Below are positions 24,297 to 32,724 of a stretch of DNA of 49,330 nt, one piece after another. The notes beneath the pieces are model-generated. The model was not told the origin of the DNA and made no database searches. It saw only the letters and a program-made list of their open reading frames with translations. Made by a program: the position numbers and the translations under genes. Each line of letters begins with the position of its first letter. The first letter of the stretch is position 1. The stretch spans positions 1-49,330 of the forward strand of contig CABSJL010000014.1 of NCBI GenBank assembly GCA_902478055.1. Direction: 5' to 3'. This DNA comes from an uncultured Veillonella sp. (GTDB lineage Bacteria; Bacillota; Negativicutes; Veillonellales; Veillonellaceae).

Positions 24297-25421
24297 ATGA
24301 TTTTGCAAGAAAATAGTGCAGCACGTAATCGGGGGATTACGCTTGCTAGTATAAAAGGTATTATAGGTAACGTTGTTCTCGTTATTTTTAAAATGATTGT
24401 AGGTCTTGCGTCTAACTCTATTGCCATCATCCTTGATGCAGTAAACAACTTAACAGACGTTTTGTCCTCTGTATTGACCATCGTTGGTACAAAATTAGCA
24501 GCTAAGGGTGCCGATAAGGAGCATCCATTTGGTCATGGCCGTATCGAATATATGACTACCATGGCCATTGCTTTCATCATCCTTGGTGCAGGCATTGGAT
24601 CCCTCAAGGAATCTATTGAAAAAATTCTTCACCCTGAGGTATCTACCTTTGATATTCCAAGCTTGGCCATTATCGCCGTCGCTATCGTTGTAAAAGTAGT
24701 GATGGGCCGTTATATTAAGGCACAAGGCGAAAAATATAAATCCGATGCACTTGTAGCATCTGGTATCGATGCCCTCTTTGATGCGGTGATTACCTTTGCT
24801 ACATTAGTATCTGCAGGTTTAGTATTCTTCTTTAACTTTGATATTCAAGGTTATGTAGGGGCTGCTATCTCCGTATTGATTTTGAAAGCTGCGTATGACA
24901 TTTTAAAAGAAATGTATAATCACTTGCTTGGTGTTCGTGCAGATGATGATCTTATCCGAAACATCAAAGAAACTATCGCGCAACATCCAAATGTAGGCGG
25001 TGTATATGACTTAGTGCTAAATAGCTATGGACCAGGTGAAGTGATTGGTTCTGTTCATATTTCGTTGCCAGATACGATGACAGTGGGCGAGGTTCATCCT
25101 TTAACTAAAGGTATCGCTGTTCATCTTTATAAAAAGTTTGGCATTAATATGACTGTCGGCGTATACGCAGAAAATCAACCAAGCGTAGAAGTTCTTGAAA
25201 TCAAAAAAGCGCTTGATCAAGTTGTAAGTTTATATACTAATGTAGTACAAGTACATGCCTTCTACGTACGAGAAGATAAAAAGATTATCTATTATGATAT
25301 TATCTTTAACTTTGACGAAGAAGATCCGCATAGTACATTAGAAAAGATTAAGGCGGAACTTCATAACCGTTATCCAGATTATACACAATTTGCTATTGTG
25401 GATACAGACTTTAGTAACTAA
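24297..25421 (+). CDS. Cation diffusion facilitator family transporter
   Basis: A 374-residue CDF metal ion/proton antiporter exporting Zn, Fe, Mn or Co. The membrane domain has the paired metal-site helices (IILDAVNNLTDVLSSVLT and KSDALVASGIDALFDAVIT), with Asp residues at the usual sites, the signature HPFGHGRIEYM, and five to six hydrophobic segments. A cytosolic CDF C-terminal domain follows, extended by a second ferredoxin-like segment from about residue 290 (SVEVLEIKKALDQVV to the end), longer than the ~300-residue standard. ATG follows AGAGGTG. Single-gene unit with its own promoter and terminator. The metal cannot be read from sequence. Confidence 0.93.
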   Translation: MILQENSAARNRGITLASIKGIIGNVVLVIFKMIVGLASNSIAIILDAVNNLTDVLSSVLTIVGTKLAAKGADKEHPFGHGRIEYMTTMAIAFIILGAGIGSLKESIEKILHPEVSTFDIPSLAIIAVAIVVKVVMGRYIKAQGEKYKSDALVASGIDALFDAVITFATLVSAGLVFFFNFDIQGYVGAAISVLILKAAYDILKEMYNHLLGVRADDDLIRNIKETIAQHPNVGGVYDLVLNSYGPGEVIGSVHISLPDTMTVGEVHPLTKGIAVHLYKKFGINMTVGVYAENQPSVEVLEIKKALDQVVSLYTNVVQVHAFYVREDKKIIYYDIIFNFDEEDPHSTLEKIKAELHNRYPDYTQFAIVDTDFSN

Positions 25422-25431
25422 TAGAATAAAA

Positions 25432-25490
25432 AGGCTTCAACCAATAATCGACGAAAATGTTTTGACGAGAAGCGGTTGAAGCTTTTTCTT
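25432..25490 (+). terminator. Terminator after the CDF transporter gene
   Basis: GGCTTCAACC (25433-25442) pairs with GGTTGAAGC (25474-25482) across a long loop, followed by TTTTTCTTTT. Confidence 0.85.
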
Positions 25491-25540
25491 TTATTAGTTT
25501 AGAGATTTAGTTATACTATAGCTAAGAGAGAGGTGGTACT

Positions 25541-26431
25541 ATGTTGCGATGGATAAAGAAACATTATATTGTAAGTTTTATTATTTTCCTTATTCTTGTT
25601 TTGTGTTCTTTACACCTTAGTGGCACGAGAAATGAGACACGTATTTTACCAAAACAAGGGATAATTCTAGAGAAAGATATTACAGTTGATCTTAATCGTA
25701 ACCCTAATGCAAGGCTAACCGTTATAAATGCAAGTAATTATTCTGAATCTTATGTAGTTGATGTATTGCCTATCATGAAAGAGTATAACTGTTATATTTT
25801 TGACTCTCTTATCGTTAATAATGAATTATATCTTCTTGCACGCTCTAATGATGCAATTTCTAATATGAAGTTATATCCACTTTTAATTTTTAAGATTAAT
25901 GATACATCTTTATACTCTAATGTTATCGGGTATGAATTAGATAAATTCTCTGCTTCCTTAGATTATGTAGATGGAAAAATTATAGCCTCTAATCGTGATG
26001 GAAAATATATTATAGATACAAATTTATCTGCATCTAAAATAGTCAATACTGATCAAGGCTCTGTTCGACAAGAGAAAAAGAATAAACATGGTATTCAAAA
26101 AGATAAAGTAATATCAGATTCTTTAATTCCTAGAGATTTATACATGAATGGTAAGGTAGGAGATACCTATTTGCTTACTGTTAGTCCTCTTATCTACGCG
26201 AAGCCTAACATGAATTTACCATTTGAATTTTTAAAAGCTGAACAGTATTATGGTATACCTATATATGAAAATATGATGTTATTCTGGAATACGAGTACTG
26301 ATGAGATGGAGTTTTATAACGATCTTAAATCTATTACATCTTTTAATATTAAATATATGGATATGGATTATAATATTGCGAGATTTGAACATTGGAATCA
26401 AATAATTAAGAATAATGGTCCTGAAAAATAA
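25541..26431 (+). CDS. Hypothetical membrane-anchored extracytoplasmic protein
   Basis: I do not recognise this 296-residue protein. Residues 8-28 (HYIVSFIIFLILVLCSLHL) form one membrane helix after a positively charged start, so the rest should lie outside the cytoplasm as an anchored domain. The body is rich in Asn, Tyr and Ile with a beta-propeller-like feel (repeated YVDGKIIASNRDGKYII type strands), but no catalytic motif is evident. Codon use is clearly AT-richer than in the neighbours, suggesting recent acquisition or weak expression. ATG follows AGAGAGGTGG. It overlaps no gene and is followed about 90 bases on by another exported protein. Confidence 0.75.
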   Translation: MLRWIKKHYIVSFIIFLILVLCSLHLSGTRNETRILPKQGIILEKDITVDLNRNPNARLTVINASNYSESYVVDVLPIMKEYNCYIFDSLIVNNELYLLARSNDAISNMKLYPLLIFKINDTSLYSNVIGYELDKFSASLDYVDGKIIASNRDGKYIIDTNLSASKIVNTDQGSVRQEKKNKHGIQKDKVISDSLIPRDLYMNGKVGDTYLLTVSPLIYAKPNMNLPFEFLKAEQYYGIPIYENMMLFWNTSTDEMEFYNDLKSITSFNIKYMDMDYNIARFEHWNQIIKNNGPEK

Positions 26432-26519
26432 GATAGGCTTGATAATAAATAGCCTAATGCGTATAATGTATTGTATAAAATATAATTTGTTTAGGGAATC
26501 CTATCTGAGGAGAGATAGA

Positions 26520-27092
26520 ATGAAGAAATTTGCTCTTACAACACTAGCTGTAATGGCGGCCGTTGGTGTGTTGGCGGTTCAGCCTGCAGATGCGAAGAAG
26601 GTACAACAAGATTCTGCGGTGGCACCTATTGAAATGCCTATGAATGATGAAATTCAACAGGCTAATGGTGTATCCAAGTCTACCAATAAAGAGACACAAC
26701 GTTTATCCAATAAGTTAGCTGATGCTACGAGAGTGATGATTAAGAAGAATTGGAAGACCATCTATATTAAAGCCGTGCCTACAGGAGATAAAGCGGCTGT
26801 ACGTTTCTATTACACAGATAAAAATGGTCAAGTATATAATGGCCAAGTCATTAGAAATACAGGTCTATCAAAAGGCAAATATATGACTGGTTCTTTACGA
26901 CAAGTTGAAGCGTTACAAGAATTGGTAAACCATTTACAACAGAATGGCCAAGAGGTACCATCCTCTATCGATCTCATTATTACTCAAGGTGGATACCGTA
27001 CTAAGACGATCTTCAACTATGGTGAAGACACAAGAAATCTACCAGCCTATCAACAACAATATGAACAACAAAACTTCCCTACCATGAAGTAA
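26520..27092 (+). CDS. Hypothetical secreted protein
   Basis: A 190-residue protein with a clear signal peptide (MKKFALTTLAVMAAVGVLAV, then Ala-Asp-Ala as probable cleavage site). The mature part (about 165 residues) is polar and contains a conserved-looking segment with a YYTDKNGQVYNGQVI strand and a long helix (QVEALQELVNHLQQNGQ). Family not recognised. I start at ATG 26520, after GAGGAGAG; the in-frame codons from 26415 lack a binding site and would bury the signal peptide. Its terminator is shared with cycA. Confidence 0.82.
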   Translation: MKKFALTTLAVMAAVGVLAVQPADAKKVQQDSAVAPIEMPMNDEIQQANGVSKSTNKETQRLSNKLADATRVMIKKNWKTIYIKAVPTGDKAAVRFYYTDKNGQVYNGQVIRNTGLSKGKYMTGSLRQVEALQELVNHLQQNGQEVPSSIDLIITQGGYRTKTIFNYGEDTRNLPAYQQQYEQQNFPTMK

Positions 27093-27093
27093 C

Positions 27094-27125
27094 AAAAAGC
27101 CCGTGCATAGCACGGGCATTTTTGT
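27094..27125. terminator. Bidirectional terminator between the secreted protein gene and cycA
   Basis: GCCCGTGC (27099-27106) and GCACGGGC (27110-27117) with a 3-base loop, flanked by A5 on the left and T5 on the right, so it serves both convergent genes. Confidence 0.92.
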
Positions 27126-28567
27126 TAGATTATGTAATCATCAGAATCATCTTTTTTAGGTTTTTTGTAAATTTCTTTTACCCCAGCCATTTCGATAAGT
27201 TCTTCGCTAAGAGCATCTTCATCGTCCGTATTAAGCATGGAGTAGAAGGCCCAGAGGATAACGAACCAAATAGGTGTAAACAAGAGGGCAATTCGAGTGT
27301 CTTCGTTTAAGGCGAGAATACCTAGAATGAAGACAAAGAAGGCAAGGATGATGTAGTTCATCACAGGGAATAGAGGCATTTTAAATTTAGATTGTGCCGC
27401 TAATTCAGGGTTTTTCTTGCGGTATTTGAGGTGGCAAATTACCATCATAGCCCAAATAAAGATGAAGCAGAATGTAGAGATAGATGTAATCATAACGAAA
27501 ACTGCTTCTGGCATTACATAGTTGAGTACAACCGTAATCAATAGTACAGCAGCAGAGAAGATTGTTGCTTGATATGGTACGCTGCTGTGTGTTAGGCGAC
27601 GCATAGAGCTTGGTGCATGACCGCGTTTAGCAAGGGCATAAATCATACGGCCTGTACTAAAGATACCAGAGTTTGTAGCAGAGGCAGCAGATGTAAGAAC
27701 TACAAAGTTTACGATGCCTGCAGCGGCTGCAATGCCAACTGCGGTAAATACGGCCACGAATGGGCTAGCAGATGGGTTAACGGCTGTCCAAGGGTAAATA
27801 CTCATGATGATGGCCAAAGAGCCCACATAGAACAAAATAATGCGTAATGGGATGTTGTTAATCGCCATAGGAATAACCTTTTCCGGATCTTCTGTTTCAC
27901 CAGCTGTCAAACCTACGAGCTCGATACCTGTGAAAGCGAAAACAACCATTTGGAATGATAAAATAAAGCCCATCGTTCCGTTCGGGAACCAGCCCCCATA
28001 ATTCCACATATTACTAAAGGCGGCAACGCCAGCATCTGTAGTAAAGCCTGTGACAATCATGATAATACCGATGATGATGAGGGAAATAATGGCGATTACC
28101 TTGATTAAGGCAAACCAGAACTCCATTTCACCGAAGTATTTTACAGCTGTTAGGTTCATTAATAGCAATGCCACTAAGACGACAAGGGCGGGTATCCATT
28201 GAGGCAACCACGGTATCCAGAACTGCATATAGAGGCCTACGGCTGTTAAATCGGCCATGGCTAGTGAAAGCCAACAGAACCAGTATGTCCACCCTGTAAT
28301 AAATGCTGCTCGATCACCTAAATAATCCTCGACGAAATCGATAAAGGAGTGGTGATTCAAGTTGGATAATAACAATTCGCCTAATGCTCTCATGATGAAG
28401 AAGCAGATAATACCTGTAATAAGGTAGGCGAAAATAATGGATGGACCTGCCAAGTGAATGGCACGGCCGGAGCCTAAGAACAAGCCTGTACCGATGGCAC
28501 CGCCGATGGCGAGCAACTGTACGTGCCGATTCTTAAGGCCCCGTTTTAACTGATGCGTATCAGACAT
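27125..28567 (-). CDS. cycA: Amino acid permease, probable D-serine/D-alanine/glycine transporter
   Basis: A 480-residue APC-superfamily permease with about 12 membrane helices. The N-terminal LKRGLKNRHVQLLAIGGAIG and the segments GELLLSNL, ITGWTYWFCW, FGEMEFWFALIKVIAI, WNYGGWFPNG and AFTGIELVGLTAGET match what I recall of E. coli CycA closely, better than GabP, ProY or AnsP. It should import glycine, D-alanine and D-serine with protons. I start at the ATG complementary to 28565-28567, after GAGG; an upstream in-frame start adds nine residues without a site. Own promoter at 28664-28692 and a terminator-like hairpin in the leader. Confidence 0.85.
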   Translation of the reverse strand: MSDTHQLKRGLKNRHVQLLAIGGAIGTGLFLGSGRAIHLAGPSIIFAYLITGIICFFIMRALGELLLSNLNHHSFIDFVEDYLGDRAAFITGWTYWFCWLSLAMADLTAVGLYMQFWIPWLPQWIPALVVLVALLLMNLTAVKYFGEMEFWFALIKVIAIISLIIIGIIMIVTGFTTDAGVAAFSNMWNYGGWFPNGTMGFILSFQMVVFAFTGIELVGLTAGETEDPEKVIPMAINNIPLRIILFYVGSLAIIMSIYPWTAVNPSASPFVAVFTAVGIAAAAGIVNFVVLTSAASATNSGIFSTGRMIYALAKRGHAPSSMRRLTHSSVPYQATIFSAAVLLITVVLNYVMPEAVFVMITSISTFCFIFIWAMMVICHLKYRKKNPELAAQSKFKMPLFPVMNYIILAFFVFILGILALNEDTRIALLFTPIWFVILWAFYSMLNTDDEDALSEELIEMAGVKEIYKKPKKDDSDDYII

Positions 28568-28603
28568 AGTAAAGACCTCTTTTCTACAAACCATCTACAA
28601 ATA

Positions 28604-28631
28604 TAAAAAGCCATGGATGACCATAGCTTTT
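28604..28631 (-). promoter_or_regulatory. Terminator-like hairpin in the cycA leader
   Basis: On the minus strand, AAAAGCTATGG and CCATGGCTTTTT form an 11-bp stem with a TCAT loop and a T tract. It sits between the cycA promoter (start about 28657) and the ribosome binding site, as an attenuator would. No known riboswitch aptamer is recognisable in the ~30 bases before it. Confidence 0.5.
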
Positions 28632-28663
28632 ATAATCTATAGAATCAATAAAACTATTTTCTT

Positions 28664-28692
28664 ATCATACAGTATCTATTACAAAAAGTCAA
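28664..28692 (-). promoter_or_regulatory. Promoter of cycA
   Basis: On the minus strand TTGACT (28687-28692), 17-base spacer, TATGAT (28664-28669). It is divergent from the extended -10 (TGCTATAAT, 28801-28809) that likely serves the NimA-like gene. Confidence 0.75.
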
Positions 28693-28850
28693 ATGTATTT
28701 ATACAGTGGACACATAGCAAAAATAGTATTATTAATATACGAATAAAAGAGAAATTATTCATTTTAAGAGAATACTTAGCCTTAAAAGATTTCTAAAATT
28801 TGCTATAATGATACATAGATTATTTTTTATGTAAAACTGTGGAGACTATT

Positions 28851-29363
28851 ATGAGACGACAAGATCGCAAGGTTACAGATATAGATGAAATTAAGGGTAT
28901 TTTAAATAGTACTCGTATCATTCACCTAGGTTTGATGGATGGTGATTACCCTTACGTGGTACCCTTACATTTTGGATATGAATTTATAGATGAGGTACTT
29001 TATATCTATGTACATGGCCATTATGAGGGGAAAAAGTTTAGTTTGATTCAAGCGAATCCCCATGTATTTATTGAAATTGATGGTAGCGATGAAGCCCTCG
29101 TTTCAGGTGGAGATATACCATGTAAATATAGCTCGGTATACTCTAGTGTGATGGGTCGTGGAGAGGCTACCTATTTAGAGGCTACTGATGAAAAGTCTCA
29201 TGGCTTACAAGTTTTGATGAAACATCAGACAGCTCGTGAGTTTACTTTTACGGAAGCCATGGTAAACTCTGTAGGCGTAGTTCAAATTAAAATTGTCGAC
29301 TATACGGCCAAAAGACGAAGACAACTTGAACAAGATGTTATTATGCCGCCATTAATTAAATAA
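28851..29363 (+). CDS. NimA-like pyridoxamine 5'-phosphate oxidase family flavoprotein
   Basis: A 170-residue split-barrel FMN-binding protein. The N-terminal MRRQDRKVTD and the strand pair IHLGLMDGDYPYVVPLHFGYE are typical of the NimA / 5-nitroimidazole reductase branch; YVHGHYEGKKFSLIQANPHV and SSVMGRGEATYLE are also family segments. Nim proteins reduce nitroimidazoles to amines and can give metronidazole resistance, but many relatives do other redox work, so resistance is not implied. ATG 28851 is preceded by GGAG; the GTG at 28839 overlaps that site. Single-gene unit with its own promoter and terminator. Confidence 0.87.
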   Translation: MRRQDRKVTDIDEIKGILNSTRIIHLGLMDGDYPYVVPLHFGYEFIDEVLYIYVHGHYEGKKFSLIQANPHVFIEIDGSDEALVSGGDIPCKYSSVYSSVMGRGEATYLEATDEKSHGLQVLMKHQTAREFTFTEAMVNSVGVVQIKIVDYTAKRRRQLEQDVIMPPLIK

Positions 29364-29372
29364 TGATACAAC

Positions 29373-29417
29373 AATCCTACTGAACTCTATTATGATATAG
29401 CGTTCAGTAGGATTTTT
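29373..29417 (+). terminator. Terminator after the NimA-like gene
   Basis: AATCCTACTGAAC (29373-29385) pairs perfectly with GTTCAGTAGGATT (29402-29414), followed by T7. Confidence 0.92.
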
Positions 29418-29601
29418 TTATATCGAACCTAAGTATTAGATACATTCGTTGATGATGCCTATGCTTTCACAAAAGGAAAGATAAAAGTTTTATGAAGTAG
29501 CTGGAGCTACAGAATAGGTTTCTTGATTCTGATATAAATAAGAAAATATATCATTATATGTGTGAAGTATATTATAAAATTTTATAAGGCAGAGAGAGAA
29601 T

Positions 29602-30363
29602 ATGAGAAAATTAATATGTAACTCCATTTTGGCTGCTATAGCTGTTGGTTTAGTATCTATAAGCTATGTAACCGCAGATACTGTTGATCAGTCTGTATCG
29701 ATTAATAATTCTGAGGTCACATCTAAGTCTAAAAATGTTACGCCAAACATGAATAATGCTTCTCCAATTAAACAAATACCAAGAATGCAATTAGTAGGCT
29801 GGCCTATAATGACTCAAGACAGTGCTCGTAACTTTAAGGGGATAGTAGAGGTTACTCAGAAATTACCGTATGAGGCTGAGGCACCTAGTTATATACCTTA
29901 TGGATATCAGCTTTATACAGCACGTCTTGATCGAAATGATGTGCTAGAGGTTGTATATTACAAAAAAGATGCACCTATCTATCAGGCTGGGAAAAAATTT
30001 ATTACTAATGCTATGGCCTATCGAATGGGATACTCCTTGGATACCGTAAGAGATACAGCGTATATTCCTGCAGAGTATAAGGACTATGAGTGGTCTGAGC
30101 AAGGTGAATCTGGCAAGGTGTATTATACAGGTAAGCCAGGAGTACAATTGATCCGTAGCATTACGTGGACGGAAGGTGGCATGGCGTACTCCTTATTCTT
30201 CTTAGAACCTGTGAAAGCAGTTGATGCTGAATTCTATAAGGAACATGTGGTACCTGTAAAAAATATAGATAGCTCACGTTATGAATTATTGGGAAACTAT
30301 CCGGTTACGAAGATTTCAAACAAAACAATTGATGAATATAATAAAGAACGAATGATTCCTTAG
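29602..30363 (+). CDS. Hypothetical secreted protein, tandem paralogue 1
   Basis: A 253-residue exported protein: signal peptide with probable cleavage after VTA near residue 25, a Ser/Asn-rich linker, then a single domain of about 150 residues. The domain starts PYEAEAPSYIPYGYQLYTAR, continues NDVLEVVYY and YRMGYSLDTVRD, and ends in RSITWTEGGMAYSLFFLEPVK and FYKEHVVPVKNIDSSRYELLG. The same domain occurs once in the next gene and twice in the third. The SYxPYGY plus DVLEVVY pattern recalls DUF4367-type domains but I am not sure. Function unknown. Confidence 0.82.
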   Translation: MRKLICNSILAAIAVGLVSISYVTADTVDQSVSINNSEVTSKSKNVTPNMNNASPIKQIPRMQLVGWPIMTQDSARNFKGIVEVTQKLPYEAEAPSYIPYGYQLYTARLDRNDVLEVVYYKKDAPIYQAGKKFITNAMAYRMGYSLDTVRDTAYIPAEYKDYEWSEQGESGKVYYTGKPGVQLIRSITWTEGGMAYSLFFLEPVKAVDAEFYKEHVVPVKNIDSSRYELLGNYPVTKISNKTIDEYNKERMIP

Positions 30364-30453
30364 CAGATAAACTGATGTTATACAAATTGTATCTAGAACA
30401 ATATATTATGTAATAGCGGTGGAATTTGTAATCGCTTATAAAAAGGAAAAAAT

Positions 30454-31119
30454 ATGAGAAAAACAATGTATAAGTCCGTTTTAGCTGTTATTGCTGCTGG
30501 GTTATTATCTGTAGGAATGGCCACAGCAGAAACGGTAGATACTCCTGATACTACAGATCAGGCTGGATCCACTAAAACACTTAAGCTCGGACATAACTTT
30601 AAAAATGTTGAGCCTAGAACTGATAGTTTACAGTGGCACTTTCATGATTGGCCTATAGAGAATACAAAAAAGGCGCATACTTTTAACGGAAAGCTATTAG
30701 AGGCAGCAAAGAAGCTTCCATATGAGGCTGAGGCACCTAGTTATATCCCTTATGGTTATGAAATTTATACAGTGCGGCAAGACAAAAATGATGTATTAGA
30801 GGTTGTATATTTTATAAGAAATTCCCAAACATATCGAGTTGGGAAGAGAAACTCTGGTAGTATTTTCGTTTATAGAATGGGCTATTCAGTGGAAGATGTA
30901 AAAGATGTACCGTATGTTCCCGGTGAGTATAAGGATTTTGAATGGTCTGAACAAGGTGAATCTGGGGAAGTCTTTTACACCGGTGATCCAGCAGCACAAC
31001 TAATCCGCAGCATTACGTGGACAAAAGACGGTATGGCGTACTCCTTATTGTTCTTAGAATCTGTGAAATCAGTTGATGCTGAGTTCTATAAGGAGCATGT
31101 GGAGCCTGTGAAAATATAG
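30454..31119 (+). CDS. Hypothetical secreted protein, tandem paralogue 2, C-terminus frameshifted
   Basis: A 221-residue paralogue of the preceding protein with a signal peptide (cleavage probably after ATA near residue 25) and one copy of the shared domain (YEAEAPSYIPYGYEIYTVRQ ... RSITWTKDGMAYSLLFLE). It ends abruptly at HVEPVKI. Where paralogue 1 reads GTAAAAAATATAGAT, this gene reads GTGAAAATATAG. One extra A in the A4 tract at 31111-31114 would restore NIDSSRSNLFGIKRKGV and a stop at 31164-31166, matching the ends of paralogues 1 and 3. The domain itself is otherwise complete, so the protein may still fold. Confidence 0.78.
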   Translation: MRKTMYKSVLAVIAAGLLSVGMATAETVDTPDTTDQAGSTKTLKLGHNFKNVEPRTDSLQWHFHDWPIENTKKAHTFNGKLLEAAKKLPYEAEAPSYIPYGYEIYTVRQDKNDVLEVVYFIRNSQTYRVGKRNSGSIFVYRMGYSVEDVKDVPYVPGEYKDFEWSEQGESGEVFYTGDPAAQLIRSITWTKDGMAYSLLFLESVKSVDAEFYKEHVEPVKI

Positions 31120-31186
31120 ATAGCTCACGTAGCAATTTATTTGGAATAAAGCGGAAAGGTGTGTAACCGCTCAAAGAGGAGAGAAT

Positions 31187-32476
31187 ATGAAGAAAATAAT
31201 AAGATCTGCTGTGTTATGTGCCATGATGGCTGCAGCAGTCACTACGTTTGGTGTACAGCCAGTTGGTGCCACATACCCATTAATAGATAAAAATGGTAAC
31301 ACTGTTCCTGTTGAACGAGATGTAGATAATCAGAAAACTATCGATGATAATGAAAAACTCGCTGATCGCTATCGTTGGTATGATCAAGTTGGTGATAATG
31401 ATTTAGTCAAACCTAACATAGAGAGTGCTGCGCAGGAATTTGGCTATCCTATACAAGTTCCGTCTTATATGCCTAAAGACTATGCAGTACGCGATGTAAA
31501 GGCCAAGGACCATGATGTATTAGAAATCGTTTATACAGAAACAGGCCATGATGGAGAATATGGTCCGAAATTAACCTTCTCTAATACAGATATTGTATAT
31601 CGTATGGGGTGGGCTATCGATACAGTGATAACGCCTATATTAGAAAAGACAAATTATAATGCTAAGGATACAGTTAGCTTTATTACCCCTAATGGAATTT
31701 CTGTACATACGTTAGGTTATAGTAAAGACGCTATTCAAATTGCTTACTGGGAAAAAGATAACAAAGTTCATATGCTTTACTTTGCTTCTTCAAGAAACCA
31801 AAACTTTGTAAGCAAAATTGTAGACTCTGTAGGTCCTTTGAGTAACGTAGCCGCTGATGATGCTCGACTACGTGGTAATCGAAATGATAATCCATATGTT
31901 GATCCTGATTGGCCTCCTTATGAAACGATTGAGTTGCCATTGCGTACACATACGAATTCTGTGTGGCCTATACTTACCAGCAAAACCATCGGTTTACCTA
32001 GCGGTGTAATTGATGCATCTCATAAGGTGTCTTATGACGTATCTGTACCAAGTTATTTACCGTTTGGCTATACATACTATGCTACACATTTTTATGACAA
32101 TGATGTATTAGAAACTGTATATTGGAAGCAAGGTGAAGAGTATCAAGAGCGCAGCGGTCGTTGGGTAAATCATACTATGGTCTTCCGCATGAGCTACTCT
32201 ATGGATACTGTATGGCCTGAAGAATATATCCCAATGGAGTACCATGACGTACAGTGGAGCGACTCCACTCCAATAGGGAAGGTTCAATATACAGGGGATG
32301 TAGATAAGGGCTTAGTGCGCAGTGTTACGTGGTACAAGGATAATATGGCGTATTTCTTGTTCTTCCAAGTGCCTGTGAAAGCATCTGAAGCAGACTTTTA
32401 TAGAGATCATGTAGTGCCATTAAAAGATATCGACCCAAGTCGTACAGATTTAATTGGTGTAAAAACGATTCGTTAA
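31187..32476 (+). CDS. Hypothetical secreted protein, tandem paralogue 3, two-domain form
   Basis: A 429-residue exported protein with a signal peptide (MKKIIRSAVLCAMMAAAV, cleavage probably after VGA near 28). It carries two copies of the domain seen in the two genes before it: the first near 85-215 (PIQVPSYMPKDYAVRDVKA, DVLEIVYTE), more diverged, and the second near 280-425 (DVSVPSYLPFGYTYYATHF, DVLETVYWK, RSVTWYKDNMAYFLFFQ, DHVVPLKDIDPSRTDLIG). The second repeat is closer to paralogues 1 and 2. ATG follows AGAGGAGAG. The three genes probably arose by local duplication and form one unit ending at the terminator at 32572. Confidence 0.82.
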   Translation: MKKIIRSAVLCAMMAAAVTTFGVQPVGATYPLIDKNGNTVPVERDVDNQKTIDDNEKLADRYRWYDQVGDNDLVKPNIESAAQEFGYPIQVPSYMPKDYAVRDVKAKDHDVLEIVYTETGHDGEYGPKLTFSNTDIVYRMGWAIDTVITPILEKTNYNAKDTVSFITPNGISVHTLGYSKDAIQIAYWEKDNKVHMLYFASSRNQNFVSKIVDSVGPLSNVAADDARLRGNRNDNPYVDPDWPPYETIELPLRTHTNSVWPILTSKTIGLPSGVIDASHKVSYDVSVPSYLPFGYTYYATHFYDNDVLETVYWKQGEEYQERSGRWVNHTMVFRMSYSMDTVWPEEYIPMEYHDVQWSDSTPIGKVQYTGDVDKGLVRSVTWYKDNMAYFLFFQVPVKASEADFYRDHVVPLKDIDPSRTDLIGVKTIR

Positions 32477-32571
32477 TACTAAAGAGTAATAATACTAAAC
32501 AGTAATAAGACTATATAGTACAATTTTTGCTATCGTAAAGCATTAACATTTACCAAAAACAGTGCATAATG

Positions 32572-32625
32572 AAAAGAACCTATCTCCTAGATATATTACT
32601 AATATCTTTGAAGATAGGTTCTTTT
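32572..32625. terminator. Bidirectional terminator between the paralogue cluster and the NCS2 permease gene
   Basis: AAAAGAACCTATCT (32572-32585) pairs perfectly with AGATAGGTTCTTTT (32612-32625), with an inner AGATAT/ATATCT extension; A and T tracts on both sides. Confidence 0.88.
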
Positions 32626-32724
32626 AGTATATGTAATTTACATACATTTTGGTCTCAGCGTATTAGTGATTATAGCAATCAAATATTAGCTTTCATTAAT
32701 AGCTTGATTATGAGCATACGTAAA

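Noticed and set aside
26415..26519. N-terminal extension of the secreted protein at 26520.
   Set aside because: It would place 35 residues before a clear signal peptide and lacks a ribosome binding site; the ATG at 26520 has one.
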